In this document: positions 1-6,236 of the stretch, piece after piece
Position numbering within the stretch: position 1 is the stretch's first letter
Layout of the letters: each line of letters opens with the position of its first letter
Assembly: GCA_015494385.1 (NCBI GenBank)
Contig: WGBJ01000486.1
Location: forward strand, 1-8,427
DNA length: 8,427 bases
Source of the DNA: Marinosulfonomonas sp.
GTDB lineage: Bacteria; Pseudomonadota; Alphaproteobacteria; Rhodobacterales; Rhodobacteraceae
Direction of reading: 5' to 3'
Translations under genes and position numbers: made by a program
The notes under the pieces: generated by a model
Database searches by the model: none
The model's input: only the letters and a program-made list of their open reading frames with translations
Told to the model about the DNA's origin: nothing

Positions 1-237
1 CGTGGCTGGCTAAAGAAACCGGGCCAGTTGATGGGTCTGTTCATCGCCGGTTACGGTGTATCGCGATTTATCGTTGAATTCTTCCGGCAGGCTGATGCAC
101 AATTCATCACCGAGACCAACCCGATGGGCTATGTCATGCAGTTTGGCGATTTTGGCCTGACCAAGGGCCAGCAACTGTCCATACCCATGATCGCCATCGG
201 CCTGTTATTCATCCTTTATGCAAGGAAACGCACATGA
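1..237 (+). CDS. lgt: Prolipoprotein diacylglyceryl transferase Lgt, C-terminal part (5' end outside window)
   Basis: The reading frame is open from base 1 and gives the last 78 residues of a membrane protein. Lgt transfers diacylglycerol from phosphatidylglycerol to the lipobox cysteine of prolipoproteins in the inner membrane, the first step of lipoprotein maturation. The visible segment holds the family's C-terminal signature G-Y-G-x-x-R-F-x-x-E-F-F-R-Q-x-D-A-Q-F, which includes the conserved Arg and Glu that in E. coli Lgt are important for activity. It is followed by a Gly-Gln-Gln-Leu-Ser stretch and a last hydrophobic helix (S-I-P-M-I-A-I-G-L-L-F-I-L) ending in a positive tail (ARKRT), as expected for a helix with a cytoplasmic end. 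The stop codon overlaps the start of the next gene (ATGA at 234-237), so the two are translationally coupled. The N-terminal two thirds or more lies upstream of the window. The identification is firm despite the truncation. Confidence 0.93.
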   Translation, partial: RGWLKKPGQLMGLFIAGYGVSRFIVEFFRQADAQFITETNPMGYVMQFGDFGLTKGQQLSIPMIAIGLLFILYARKRT

Positions 238-1307
238 CGACGCCACTGGCCAAAATCCTGATTGACCGCATCACCAACACCGGCCCTATCAGCATTGCCG
301 ATTATATGGCCGAATGTCTGCTGCATCCAAAACACGGCTATTACACCACCCGCGACCCGTTTGGCGCGGATGGCGATTTCACCACGGCACCGGAAATCAG
401 CCAGATGTTCGGCGAATTGCTGGGCCTGTGTCTGGCACAATCGTGGCTGGAGCAAGGATCGCCCAAGGAATTCGTGCTGGCCGAACTTGGCCCGGGTCGC
501 GGCACCCTGATGGCCGATGTTTTGCGCGCCACCCAAGGCGTGTCCGGCTTTCACGCGGCCGCCAATATTACTCTGGTCGAAGCATCCCCCGCCTTGACAG
601 AAATCCAGCGCAAAACGCTGGAGGGCTATGACGTGAACTGGGTGCAGACCAGTGGCAACCTGCCCGATGGCCCGCTTTACCTGCTGGCCAATGAATTCTT
701 TGATGCCCTGCCAATCCGCCAGTTCATCTTTGCCGGTGACGCTGGCTGGCGCGAACGCCGCGTCGGGGTCGAAGAGGGCGCACTAGTGTTCGGCGCGGGC
801 GATGCCGCCGATGTCCCTGCCCTGACCCACCGCGTCAAGGATTGCCGCGAAGGCGATCTGGTCGAGGTCTGCGCCGCAGCCGGTGCCATTTCCGAAGACA
901 TCGCCAAACAGATTGCCCGTTTCGGCGGGGCCGCGATATTCATCGACTATGGCGACTGGCGGTCCTTGGGCGACACGTTGCAAGCCCTGCGCGGTCATGA
1001 ATTCGACAGCGTCCTTGCCCACCCCGGCGAGGCCGACATCACCGCGCATGTGGATTTCGAGGCCCTTGCCGTGGCCGCCGTTTCGCACACACCGGTCAGC
1101 AAGCTGATCCCGCAGGGCGAATTGCTGGCCCGCCTTGGCATTGCCCAGCGCGCCGAGGTTCTGGCGCAGGGGCTAAGCGGCGATCAGCTTGAAACCCACA
1201 TGAGCGCCCTGAAACGCTTGACCGACCCCACCGAAATGGGGACGCTGTTCAAGGCAATCGCCCTCTACCCCAATGGCCACACACCCCCAGCCGGATTCAG
1301 CGCATGA
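234..1307 (+). CDS. SAM-dependent methyltransferase of the MidA/NDUFAF7 (DUF185, COG1565) family
   Basis: This 357-residue protein has the size and motif order of the MidA/NDUFAF7 class I methyltransferases. G-D-F-x-T-A-P-E-I-S-Q-x-F-G-E lies at about residues 47-61. The SAM-binding glycine loop E-L-G-P-G-R-G-T-L-M is at 84-93. N-E-F-F-D-A-L-P at 153-160 is the family's post-motif signature, I-D-Y-G is at 237-240 and A-D-I-T-A-H-V-D-F at 267-275. No signal peptide or membrane helix is visible, so it should be cytoplasmic. In mitochondria NDUFAF7 dimethylates an arginine of the complex I subunit NDUFS2; the bacterial substrate is not established as far as I know. The start is supported by AAGGAAA at 222-228 and by the ATGA overlap with lgt, and its own stop overlaps the pgeF start in the same way. 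Family assignment is confident; the function is only inferred. Confidence 0.87.
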   Translation: MTTPLAKILIDRITNTGPISIADYMAECLLHPKHGYYTTRDPFGADGDFTTAPEISQMFGELLGLCLAQSWLEQGSPKEFVLAELGPGRGTLMADVLRATQGVSGFHAAANITLVEASPALTEIQRKTLEGYDVNWVQTSGNLPDGPLYLLANEFFDALPIRQFIFAGDAGWRERRVGVEEGALVFGAGDAADVPALTHRVKDCREGDLVEVCAAAGAISEDIAKQIARFGGAAIFIDYGDWRSLGDTLQALRGHEFDSVLAHPGEADITAHVDFEALAVAAVSHTPVSKLIPQGELLARLGIAQRAEVLAQGLSGDQLETHMSALKRLTDPTEMGTLFKAIALYPNGHTPPAGFSA

Positions 1308-2062
1308 CCCTTGAAATCCTGACCGCCGACAGCCTCGCCCATACCCGCCACGGGTTCTTTACCCGTCGGGGCGGTGCGTCCAGCGGCATTTATCAGGGGC
1401 TGAACTGCGGCTTTGGCTCGACCGACCAGACCGAGGCCGTCACCCTGAACCGCGCCCGCGTGGCCGAGGCAATGGAAGTGGCCCCCGACAATCTGGCCAC
1501 CGTGTTCCAATACCATTCCGCCGAGGTGCTGACCCTGACCAAAGCCCCGCAAGGCGAACGCCCCAAGGCCGACGCGATGGTCACCGCCACCCCCGGTCTG
1601 GCGCTGGGTATCCTGACCGCCGATTGCGCACCGGTGCTGTTTTCCGACGCCCAAGCAGGTGTCGTCGGCGCCGCCCATGCCGGATGGAAAGGCGCGCTTG
1701 GGGGCGTGCTGGAAAACACATTGACCGCGATGGAGGCCCTTGGCGCTGATCGCGGCAATACTGTCGCGGTGATCGGCCCTTGCATCAGTCAGGCCGCCTA
1801 CGAGGTCGGGCCGGAATTCATGGACACCTTCCTGGCCCATGACCCCGAATATGTCCGTTTCTTTGCTGGCGGCAACGAGGATCGCGTGCAATTCGACCTG
1901 CCCCTGTTCGCCCTGCACCGCCTGCGCGAAGCGGGAATAGGCGATGCCGAATGGACCCGCCATTGCACCTATTCGGATGCGGATAGGTTCTATTCCTACC
2001 GCCGCAGCGTGCATCACAAAGAGGCCGATTACGGCCGCCTGATTTCAGTGATCCGCGTTTAA
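1304..2062 (+). CDS. pgeF: Peptidoglycan editing factor PgeF (multicopper polyphenol oxidase/laccase-domain family, formerly YfiH)
   Basis: The 252-residue product is full length for the PgeF/YfiH family (COG1496). In E. coli this cytoplasmic enzyme clears UDP-MurNAc carrying L-Ser in place of L-Ala, keeping the first stem-peptide residue correct; older annotations call it a laccase. The metal-site residues are all present: His71 in Q-Y-H-S, Cys108 in T-A-D-C-A-P, His125 in A-A-H-A-G-W-K-G and Cys160 in G-P-C-I-S. A-Y-E-V-G follows at 165-169 and the C-terminal F-Y-S-Y-R-R at 229-234. The N-terminal H-G-F-F-T-R-R-G-G-x-S-x-G motif at 16-28 supports the chosen start. The ATG overlaps the methyltransferase stop (ATGA at 1304-1307) and only a weak GGA (1293-1295) precedes it, so translation probably relies on coupling. 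It appears to be the last gene of the lgt operon. Confidence 0.94.
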   Translation: MTLEILTADSLAHTRHGFFTRRGGASSGIYQGLNCGFGSTDQTEAVTLNRARVAEAMEVAPDNLATVFQYHSAEVLTLTKAPQGERPKADAMVTATPGLALGILTADCAPVLFSDAQAGVVGAAHAGWKGALGGVLENTLTAMEALGADRGNTVAVIGPCISQAAYEVGPEFMDTFLAHDPEYVRFFAGGNEDRVQFDLPLFALHRLREAGIGDAEWTRHCTYSDADRFYSYRRSVHHKEADYGRLISVIRV

Positions 2063-2350
2063 GCGGCGACTGTTCAATTTTGCCGCGAACATGGCGGGTG
2101 TTGCCCAAATTTGGTCTAATTGTCCAATTTTCAACTCAACCTTAAGTATAGTGACGACGCTCACCCATTTGTTTTTGCGCGGTTTTTCGCAAATCCGGAT
2201 CCAGACGGCAACCAAGCCTATAAAATTCCAACTATTTCCGAATTTTCCCGAAAACAGCCATTCTGCTGCCCCATTGCCTGTTCATATTATCAATAACAGC
2301 ACAACGCCGACAAAAAGAATTAAGCGTTAAAAAAATTGGAAGTGAATGAC
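2063..2350. other. AT-rich gene-free stretch between pgeF and the 49-residue small ORF
   Basis: This 288-base gap is clearly richer in A+T than the coding sequence around it and carries no gene I can support. Several small inverted repeats are visible: GCGGC 2063-2067 with GCCGC 2082-2086, directly after the pgeF stop (a weak hairpin without a U-tract); the perfect palindrome CCAAATTTGG at 2105-2114; and TTTGCG 2174-2179 with CGCAAA 2188-2193 around an eight-base loop. A TTGTCC at 2120-2125 with TATAGT-like sequence around 2144-2152, and CTATAAAAT around 2218-2226, are possible promoter pieces, but no pair has convincing spacing. The stretch most likely contains the end of the lgt-pgeF transcript and the promoter and long leader of the downstream small gene. 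Confidence 0.5.
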
Positions 2351-2500
2351 ATGAAAAAGCAGAAAAGCCTGATTGGCAATATTATCGCCGAAACAGCCAA
2401 GAATGAAATTTCTCTGCCTTGGGCCCGCGGTGCACGTCGCGCCGAATGGATCGCCAAACGGACGTTGCAATCTATGACGCCCAAATCTGCCAACGCATAA
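2351..2500 (+). CDS. Small basic protein of 49 residues, function unknown
   Basis: A short ORF runs from ATG 2351 to TAA 2500. It has a clear ribosome binding site GGAAG at 2338-2342, eight bases before the start, and is followed 25 bases later by a strong intrinsic terminator, so it looks like a complete one-gene unit. The product begins M-K-K-Q-K-S-L-I-G-N, has a short hydrophobic patch (L-I-G-N-I-I-A, residues 7-13) and a central L-P-W-A-R-G-A-R-R core at residues 22-30. By my count it has ten Lys/Arg against three Glu, a net charge near +7. The hydrophobic patch is too short for a signal peptide or membrane helix. No cysteine or metal-site pattern is present. I do not recognise a characterised family; a role in binding nucleic acid or another acidic partner would be a guess from charge only. 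A purely non-coding transcript is the alternative. Confidence 0.68.
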   Translation: MKKQKSLIGNIIAETAKNEISLPWARGARRAEWIAKRTLQSMTPKSANA

Positions 2501-2525
2501 GGCAACACCTATCGAGAATATAAAC

Positions 2526-2546
2526 GGCCACCCGACACGGGTGGCC
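2526..2546 (+). terminator. Strong intrinsic terminator between convergent genes, probably bidirectional
   Basis: GGCCACCC (2526-2533) and GGGTGGCC (2539-2546) form a perfect eight-base-pair stem around the five-base loop GACAC. On the + strand it is followed by TATTTGTTTGTCTT, a good U-rich tail, so it should end the small-ORF transcript. Read on the minus strand the stem is followed by GTTTATATT, which could also stop transcription from the convergent Lrp-type gene that ends at 2571. Confidence 0.85.
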
Positions 2547-2570
2547 TATTTGTTTGTCTTACCTATTGGT

Positions 2571-3071
2571 TCAGGCAGATTTGTTCAGACGCTTTTCCAG
2601 CACTTCAAACGGCACACCCGGTAGATCCTTGGCACAACGGATCACCAGCGATGTTTTCACACTGGCCACATTATCGGCCGAGGTCAGGTCTTCGGTCAGA
2701 AACCGCTGAAAGGTGGACAGATCAGGGGCCACGCATTTCAGGATAAAATCCACCTCGCCGTTCAGCATGTGGCATTCACGCACCAGCGGCCAGTCCTGAC
2801 ATTTTGCCTCGAACGCCGACAGGTCCACCTCGGCCTGACTTTGCAAGCCGACCATCGCGAACACCTGCACTTCGAACCCCAGTTGGCGGGCATCCACGTC
2901 AGCGTGATAGCCGCGAATATATCCGTTTTCCTCAAGCGTGCGCACACGGCGCAGGCAGGGCGGGGCCGAAATGCCGACCCGTTTGGCCAATTCCACATTG
3001 GTCATCCGTCCGTCGGCCTGAAGTTCGGCCAAAATCATCCGGTCAATCGGATCCAGTTTCGAATTTGCCAT
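2571..3071 (-). CDS. Lrp/AsnC family transcriptional regulator
   Basis: The 166-residue product is the normal length for a single Lrp/AsnC protein. The N-terminal winged helix-turn-helix spans roughly residues 5-55: L-D-P-I-D-R-M-I-L opens it, and N-V-E-L-A-K-R-V-G-I-S-A-P-P-C-L-R-R-V carries the recognition helix, close to the S-x-x-P-C-L-x-R-V pattern of E. coli Lrp. The RAM effector/oligomerisation domain follows, about 66-150, with the G-E-V-D-F-I-L-K motif at 105-112. Such proteins form dimers to octamers or larger and bind amino acids or related small molecules. The start is supported by AGAGGAA (minus strand, 3076-3082). The gene is divergent from trxB and convergent with the small ORF, so autoregulation and control of trxB from the shared 196-base spacer is plausible. 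The ligand cannot be read from the sequence; DecR-like cysteine sensing is one possibility, given the sulfur-related neighbours. Confidence 0.93.
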   Translation of the reverse strand: MANSKLDPIDRMILAELQADGRMTNVELAKRVGISAPPCLRRVRTLEENGYIRGYHADVDARQLGFEVQVFAMVGLQSQAEVDLSAFEAKCQDWPLVRECHMLNGEVDFILKCVAPDLSTFQRFLTEDLTSADNVASVKTSLVIRCAKDLPGVPFEVLEKRLNKSA

Positions 3072-3098
3072 CGTATTCCTCTATCGGTATTTTCGCGG

Positions 3099-3127
3099 AT
3101 TGTATGCGCGCTAACATTCAGGCGCAA
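3099..3127 (-). promoter_or_regulatory. Candidate sigma70-type promoter of the Lrp/AsnC gene
   Basis: On the minus strand TTGCGC (3122-3127) and TACAAT (3099-3104) are separated by exactly 17 bases. The -10 matches five of six consensus positions. The expected start of transcription near 3092 leaves a leader of about 20 bases that contains the ribosome binding site. The AT-rich stretch just upstream (about 3124-3153) and the inverted repeat TTGCC/GGCAA (3154-3158, 3164-3168) are possible operator sites for the regulator itself or for trxB control. Confidence 0.5.
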
Positions 3128-3267
3128 CAATATTTCACAAAAGCGTAATTTTCTTGCCAAACCGGCAATTCCCGCGTCAATTGCTCGCGATGGGTGTTGC
3201 GGGGGGTTTTCCTGCCTGTCCCCTGCGCCTATATCTGTCCCAACCATAGTTTTACAAGGGGGCAATC

Positions 3268-4212
3268 ATGTCCGAGACACGTCATACCAAAGTTCTGATC
3301 ATCGGCTCCGGCCCGACCGGATACACCGCCGGCATCTACGCCAGCCGCGCCATGCTGGAACCCATTCTGGTGCAAGGGATCGAGCCGGGCGGGCAGTTGA
3401 CCACCACCACCGAGGTTGAAAACTTCCCCGGCTTCACCGAGGTCCAGGGCCCCGAACTGATGATGAAAATGCAGGAACATGCCGCCGCGATGGGCACCGA
3501 GATCATCTCCGACATCATCACCGATCTGGACATCTCCAAACGCCCTTTCACCGCCAAAGGCGACAGCGGCACCACCTATACCGCCGATGCCGTCATTCTG
3601 GCCACCGGCGCGCGGGCCAAATGGCTGGGCCTGCCCAGCGAAGAAGAATTCAAGGGCTTTGGCGTATCCGCCTGCGCCACCTGTGACGGGTTCTTTTATC
3701 GCGAACAGGAAATTGTCGTGGTCGGCGGTGGCAACACCGCTGTAGAAGAGGCGCTGTTCCTGACAAAATTCGCCTCCAAAGTGACCCTGATCCACCGCCG
3801 CGACGAATTACGGGCCGAAAAGATCCTGATCAACCGGCTGATGAAGAATGAAAAGATCGTGCCGCTGTGGGATCACGAACTGGTCGAGGTCATGGGCAAC
3901 GAAGACCCCAAAGGCGTCACCGGCGTGCGCGCCAAACACGTCAAAACCGGCGAGATCACCGAGATTCCGGCCAAAGGCGTATTCATCGCCATCGGCCACG
4001 CGCCTGCCAACGAATTGGTCAAGGACACGCTGGAAACCCACATGGGCGGCTATGTTGTGACCAAACCCGACAGCACGGCCACCTCAGTTCCCGGTGTGTT
4101 TGCGGCGGGCGATCTGACCGATTACAAATTCCGTCAGGCGGTCACATCCGCCGGCATGGGCTGTATGGCCGCGCTCGAGGCCGAGCATTTCCTGGCCGAA
4201 CAGGAAGACTGA
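3268..4212 (+). CDS. trxB: Thioredoxin-disulfide reductase (NADPH-dependent)
   Basis: This 314-residue flavoprotein moves electrons from NADPH through FAD and a redox-active disulfide to thioredoxin in the cytoplasm. Reduced thioredoxin then serves ribonucleotide reductase, peroxiredoxins and PAPS reductase. The FAD-binding G-S-G-P-T-G loop is at 13-18 and the redox centre C-A-T-C at 136-139. The NADPH-binding G-G-G-N-T-A is at 153-158 with H-R-R-D-E-L-R-A at 176-183, where the arginines read the NADP phosphate. The second FAD motif G-V-F-A-A-G-D-L-T-D is at 276-285, followed by R-Q-A-V-T-S-A-G-M-G. Length and motif order match low-molecular-weight bacterial TrxB, with no fused thioredoxin domain. 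AAGGGGG at 3256-3262 supports the start. It is divergent from the Lrp-type gene and followed by a hairpin, so it is probably monocistronic. No clear promoter was found; TTTTCC (3207-3212) with TATATC (3230-3235) is the best but weak pair. Confidence 0.97.
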   Translation: MSETRHTKVLIIGSGPTGYTAGIYASRAMLEPILVQGIEPGGQLTTTTEVENFPGFTEVQGPELMMKMQEHAAAMGTEIISDIITDLDISKRPFTAKGDSGTTYTADAVILATGARAKWLGLPSEEEFKGFGVSACATCDGFFYREQEIVVVGGGNTAVEEALFLTKFASKVTLIHRRDELRAEKILINRLMKNEKIVPLWDHELVEVMGNEDPKGVTGVRAKHVKTGEITEIPAKGVFIAIGHAPANELVKDTLETHMGGYVVTKPDSTATSVPGVFAAGDLTDYKFRQAVTSAGMGCMAALEAEHFLAEQED

Positions 4213-4228
4213 TCCACACACCTTAAAC

Positions 4229-4257
4229 CCCCTTCCTGTGACTTCGCCGGGGAGGGG
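4229..4257 (+). terminator. Putative terminator hairpin after trxB
   Basis: CCCCTTCC (4229-4236) can pair with GGAGGGG plus the preceding G (4250-4257), giving eight pairs that include one G·T, around a 13-base loop. The stem is followed by AGTAGTGTTTTGC, only a short T-run. It lies 17 bases after the trxB stop, a sensible place for a terminator, but the long loop and weak tail lower confidence. Confidence 0.45.
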
Positions 4258-4343
4258 AGTAGTGTTTTGCAGCCACATAAAATACCTAGTTCTGGCCGCT
4301 TTCACAAAACCTTCAAGCCTTTGCTTGTATTTCGTCACAATCC

Positions 4344-4358
4344 CGCGCTATTTGCGCG
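4344..4358. promoter_or_regulatory. Small inverted repeat in the sat/cysC upstream region
   Basis: CGCGC (4344-4348) and GCGCG (4354-4358) form a perfect five-base-pair inverted repeat around TATTT, about 50 bases before the sat/cysC start. The loop sequence and the preceding TTGTAT (4325-4330) could be parts of a weak promoter with GCTATT (4347-4352) as -10, in which case the repeat would overlap the RNA polymerase site like an operator. This is a suggestion from position only. Confidence 0.25.
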
Positions 4359-4407
4359 AAAACCATTCCTGATGTAACACCCCAGTAACCAGATCGAAAG
4401 TTTTCAA

Positions 4408-6114
4408 ATGTCCATGTCCATCCTCGCCCCTATCCCCGAACTTTATGTTTCCCATGAAAGCGCGCAGAAACTAAAGGTCGAAGCCGGTAATCTGCCGTCA
4501 TGGGATCTGACCCCGCGCCAGATTTGCGATATTGAACTGCTGATGAATGGCGGTTTCAATCCTCTCAAGGGTTTTTTGGGCAAGGATGATTACGACAGCG
4601 TTGTCGAAAACATGCGACTGGCCGATGGCACCCTTTGGCCCATGCCGATCACGCTGGATGTGGACGAAAAATTCGCCGAAGGGATCAAGGAAGGGCAGGA
4701 CATAGCCCTGCGCGACGCCGAAGGTGTTATTCTGGCGATCATGTCGGTAACCGACAAATGGGAACCTAACAAATCGAATGAGGCCGAAAAAGTATTCGGC
4801 GCCGATGATGTTGCCCACCCTGCCGTGAATTACCTGCACAACACCGCTGGCAAAATCTATCTGGGCGGCCCCGTCACCGGCATCCAGCCCCCTGTGCATT
4901 ACGATTTCAAGGCCCGCCGCGACACCCCGAACGAATTGCGCGCCTATTTCCGCAAACTGGGCTGGCGCAAGGTGGTGGCGTTTCAAACCCGCAACCCGCT
5001 GCACCGCGCCCATCAGGAACTGACCTTTCGCGCCGCACGCGAAGCACAGGCCAACCTGTTGATCCACCCGATCGTCGGCATGACCAAACCGGGCGACATC
5101 GACCATTTCACCCGCGTGCGCTGTTACGAGGCAGTGCTGGACCAATACCAGCAATCCACCACCACAATGAGCCTGCTGAACCTTGCCATGCGCATGGCCG
5201 GCCCCCGCGAGGCCGTGTGGCACGGGTTGATCCGTAAAAACCACGGCTGCACCCATTTCATCGTTGGCCGCGATCACGCCGGCCCCGGCAAAAACTCGGC
5301 AGGCGAAGATTTCTACGGCCCCTATGACGCGCAGGAACTGTTCCGCGCCCATCAGGACGAAATGGGCATCGAAATGGTGCCGTTCAAACATATGGTCTAT
5401 GTGCAGGAACGCGCCCAATATGAGCCGGCAGACGAGATCAAGGATGACGTCACCATCCTGAACATCTCCGGCACAGAACTGCGCCGCCGCCTGTCCGAAG
5501 GGCTGGAAATTCCGGAATGGTTTTCCTTCCCCGCCGTGGTCGAGGAATTGCGCAAAACCAAACCCGCCCGCCACAAACAGGGCTTTACCGTGTTTTTCAC
5601 CGGCTTTTCCGGCTCGGGCAAATCCACCATCGCCAACGCTTTGATGGTGAAACTGATGGAAATGGGCGGCCGCCCCGTAACGTTGCTGGATGGCGATGTG
5701 GTGCGTAAAAACCTGTCGTCCGAACTGGGTTTCTCGAAGGAACACCGCGATCTGAATATCCGCCGCATCGGCTATGTTGCCTCGGAAATCACCAAAAACG
5801 GCGGTATCGCCATCTGTGCACCGATCGCGCCCTACACCGCCACCCGCCGCGCGGTGCGCGAAGAGATCGAGCAATTCGGCGCCTTCATCGAAGTCCACGT
5901 TGCCACCAGCCTCGAGGAATGTGAGCGCCGCGACCGCAAGGGCCTGTACAAGCTGGCCCGCGAAGGCAAGATCAAGGAATTCACCGGCATTTCCGACCCC
6001 TACGAGGTGCCGGAAAATCCCGAATTGCGGGTCGAAACCGAAAACGTCGAGGTCGACAATTGCGCCCATCAGGTGCTGTTGAAACTCGAAAGCATGGGTC
6101 TGATCAAAAGCTGA
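4408..6114 (+). CDS. sat/cysC: Bifunctional sulfate adenylyltransferase / adenylylsulfate kinase
   Basis: The 568-residue protein fuses two successive enzymes of sulfate activation: ATP + sulfate gives APS, and APS + ATP gives PAPS, in the cytoplasm. Residues 1 to about 385 are a single-chain ATP sulfurylase with an N-terminal PUA-like part. The catalytic Q-T-R-N-P-L-H-R-A-H-Q is at 193-203 with the HxxH pair His199/His202, and G-R-D-H-A-G-P-G is at 287-294. Residues 390-568 are an APS kinase with an intact Walker A loop G-F-S-G-S-G-K-S-T (399-407), L-D-G-D-V-V-R (427-433), and F-S-K-E-H-R-D-L-N (442-450). The intact P-loop argues against a degenerate regulatory domain like that of fungal ATP sulfurylase. 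Residue 474 is Ala in I-A-P-Y, where E. coli CysC has its phosphorylated serine. The start is preceded only by a weak GAAAG (4396-4400); the ATG at 4414 is an alternative. No cysDN genes lie nearby. PAPS would go to CysH or to sulfotransferases. Confidence 0.97.
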   Translation: MSMSILAPIPELYVSHESAQKLKVEAGNLPSWDLTPRQICDIELLMNGGFNPLKGFLGKDDYDSVVENMRLADGTLWPMPITLDVDEKFAEGIKEGQDIALRDAEGVILAIMSVTDKWEPNKSNEAEKVFGADDVAHPAVNYLHNTAGKIYLGGPVTGIQPPVHYDFKARRDTPNELRAYFRKLGWRKVVAFQTRNPLHRAHQELTFRAAREAQANLLIHPIVGMTKPGDIDHFTRVRCYEAVLDQYQQSTTTMSLLNLAMRMAGPREAVWHGLIRKNHGCTHFIVGRDHAGPGKNSAGEDFYGPYDAQELFRAHQDEMGIEMVPFKHMVYVQERAQYEPADEIKDDVTILNISGTELRRRLSEGLEIPEWFSFPAVVEELRKTKPARHKQGFTVFFTGFSGSGKSTIANALMVKLMEMGGRPVTLLDGDVVRKNLSSELGFSKEHRDLNIRRIGYVASEITKNGGIAICAPIAPYTATRRAVREEIEQFGAFIEVHVATSLEECERRDRKGLYKLAREGKIKEFTGISDPYEVPENPELRVETENVEVDNCAHQVLLKLESMGLIKS

Positions 6115-6149
6115 TCGCGCGCCGGTATTTTCCCTGCAACACTGCGTAA

Positions 6150-6176
6150 CGTCACCGGGGCAATGCTCTGGTGACG
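6150..6176 (+). terminator. Hairpin between sat/cysC and glpD, probable terminator
   Basis: CGTCACCGGGG (6150-6160) pairs with CTCTGGTGACG (6166-6176) over eleven positions, two of them G·T, around the loop CAATG. It lies 36 bases after the sat/cysC stop. No U-tract follows directly (GCTGCAATCC), so it could be a factor-dependent terminator, a 3' stabilising hairpin, or part of glpD control; its right arm includes GTGACG, a -35-like hexamer with GTTATT 17 bases further on. Confidence 0.4.
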
Positions 6177-6236
6177 GCTGCAATCCTGTGCTAGTTATTC
6201 TTCCTGTAACCGCCCGCAAATGGTCAGGAAATCCAG

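Noticed and set aside
1265..2017. A 250-codon open frame on the minus strand across pgeF
   Set aside because: pgeF carries all metal-site residues on the + strand; the antisense frame has shadow composition and no ribosome binding site I could support.
2091..2330. A 79-codon + strand ORF in the AT-rich gap
   Set aside because: There is no ribosome binding site before its ATG, its residue composition follows the non-coding base composition (Ser, Thr, Asn, Pro, Ile rich), and it ends just before the RBS of the small ORF. Treated as chance.
2320..2330. A CtrA-type TTAA-N7-TTAA site at TTAAGCGTTAA
   Set aside because: The two TTAA halves are only three bases apart, not seven, so it does not fit the CtrA consensus.
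4213..4407. A SAM-type or other riboswitch before sat/cysC
   Set aside because: I looked for a conserved aptamer layout and saw only a terminator-like hairpin and a five-base-pair inverted repeat; nothing matches a riboswitch class I know.
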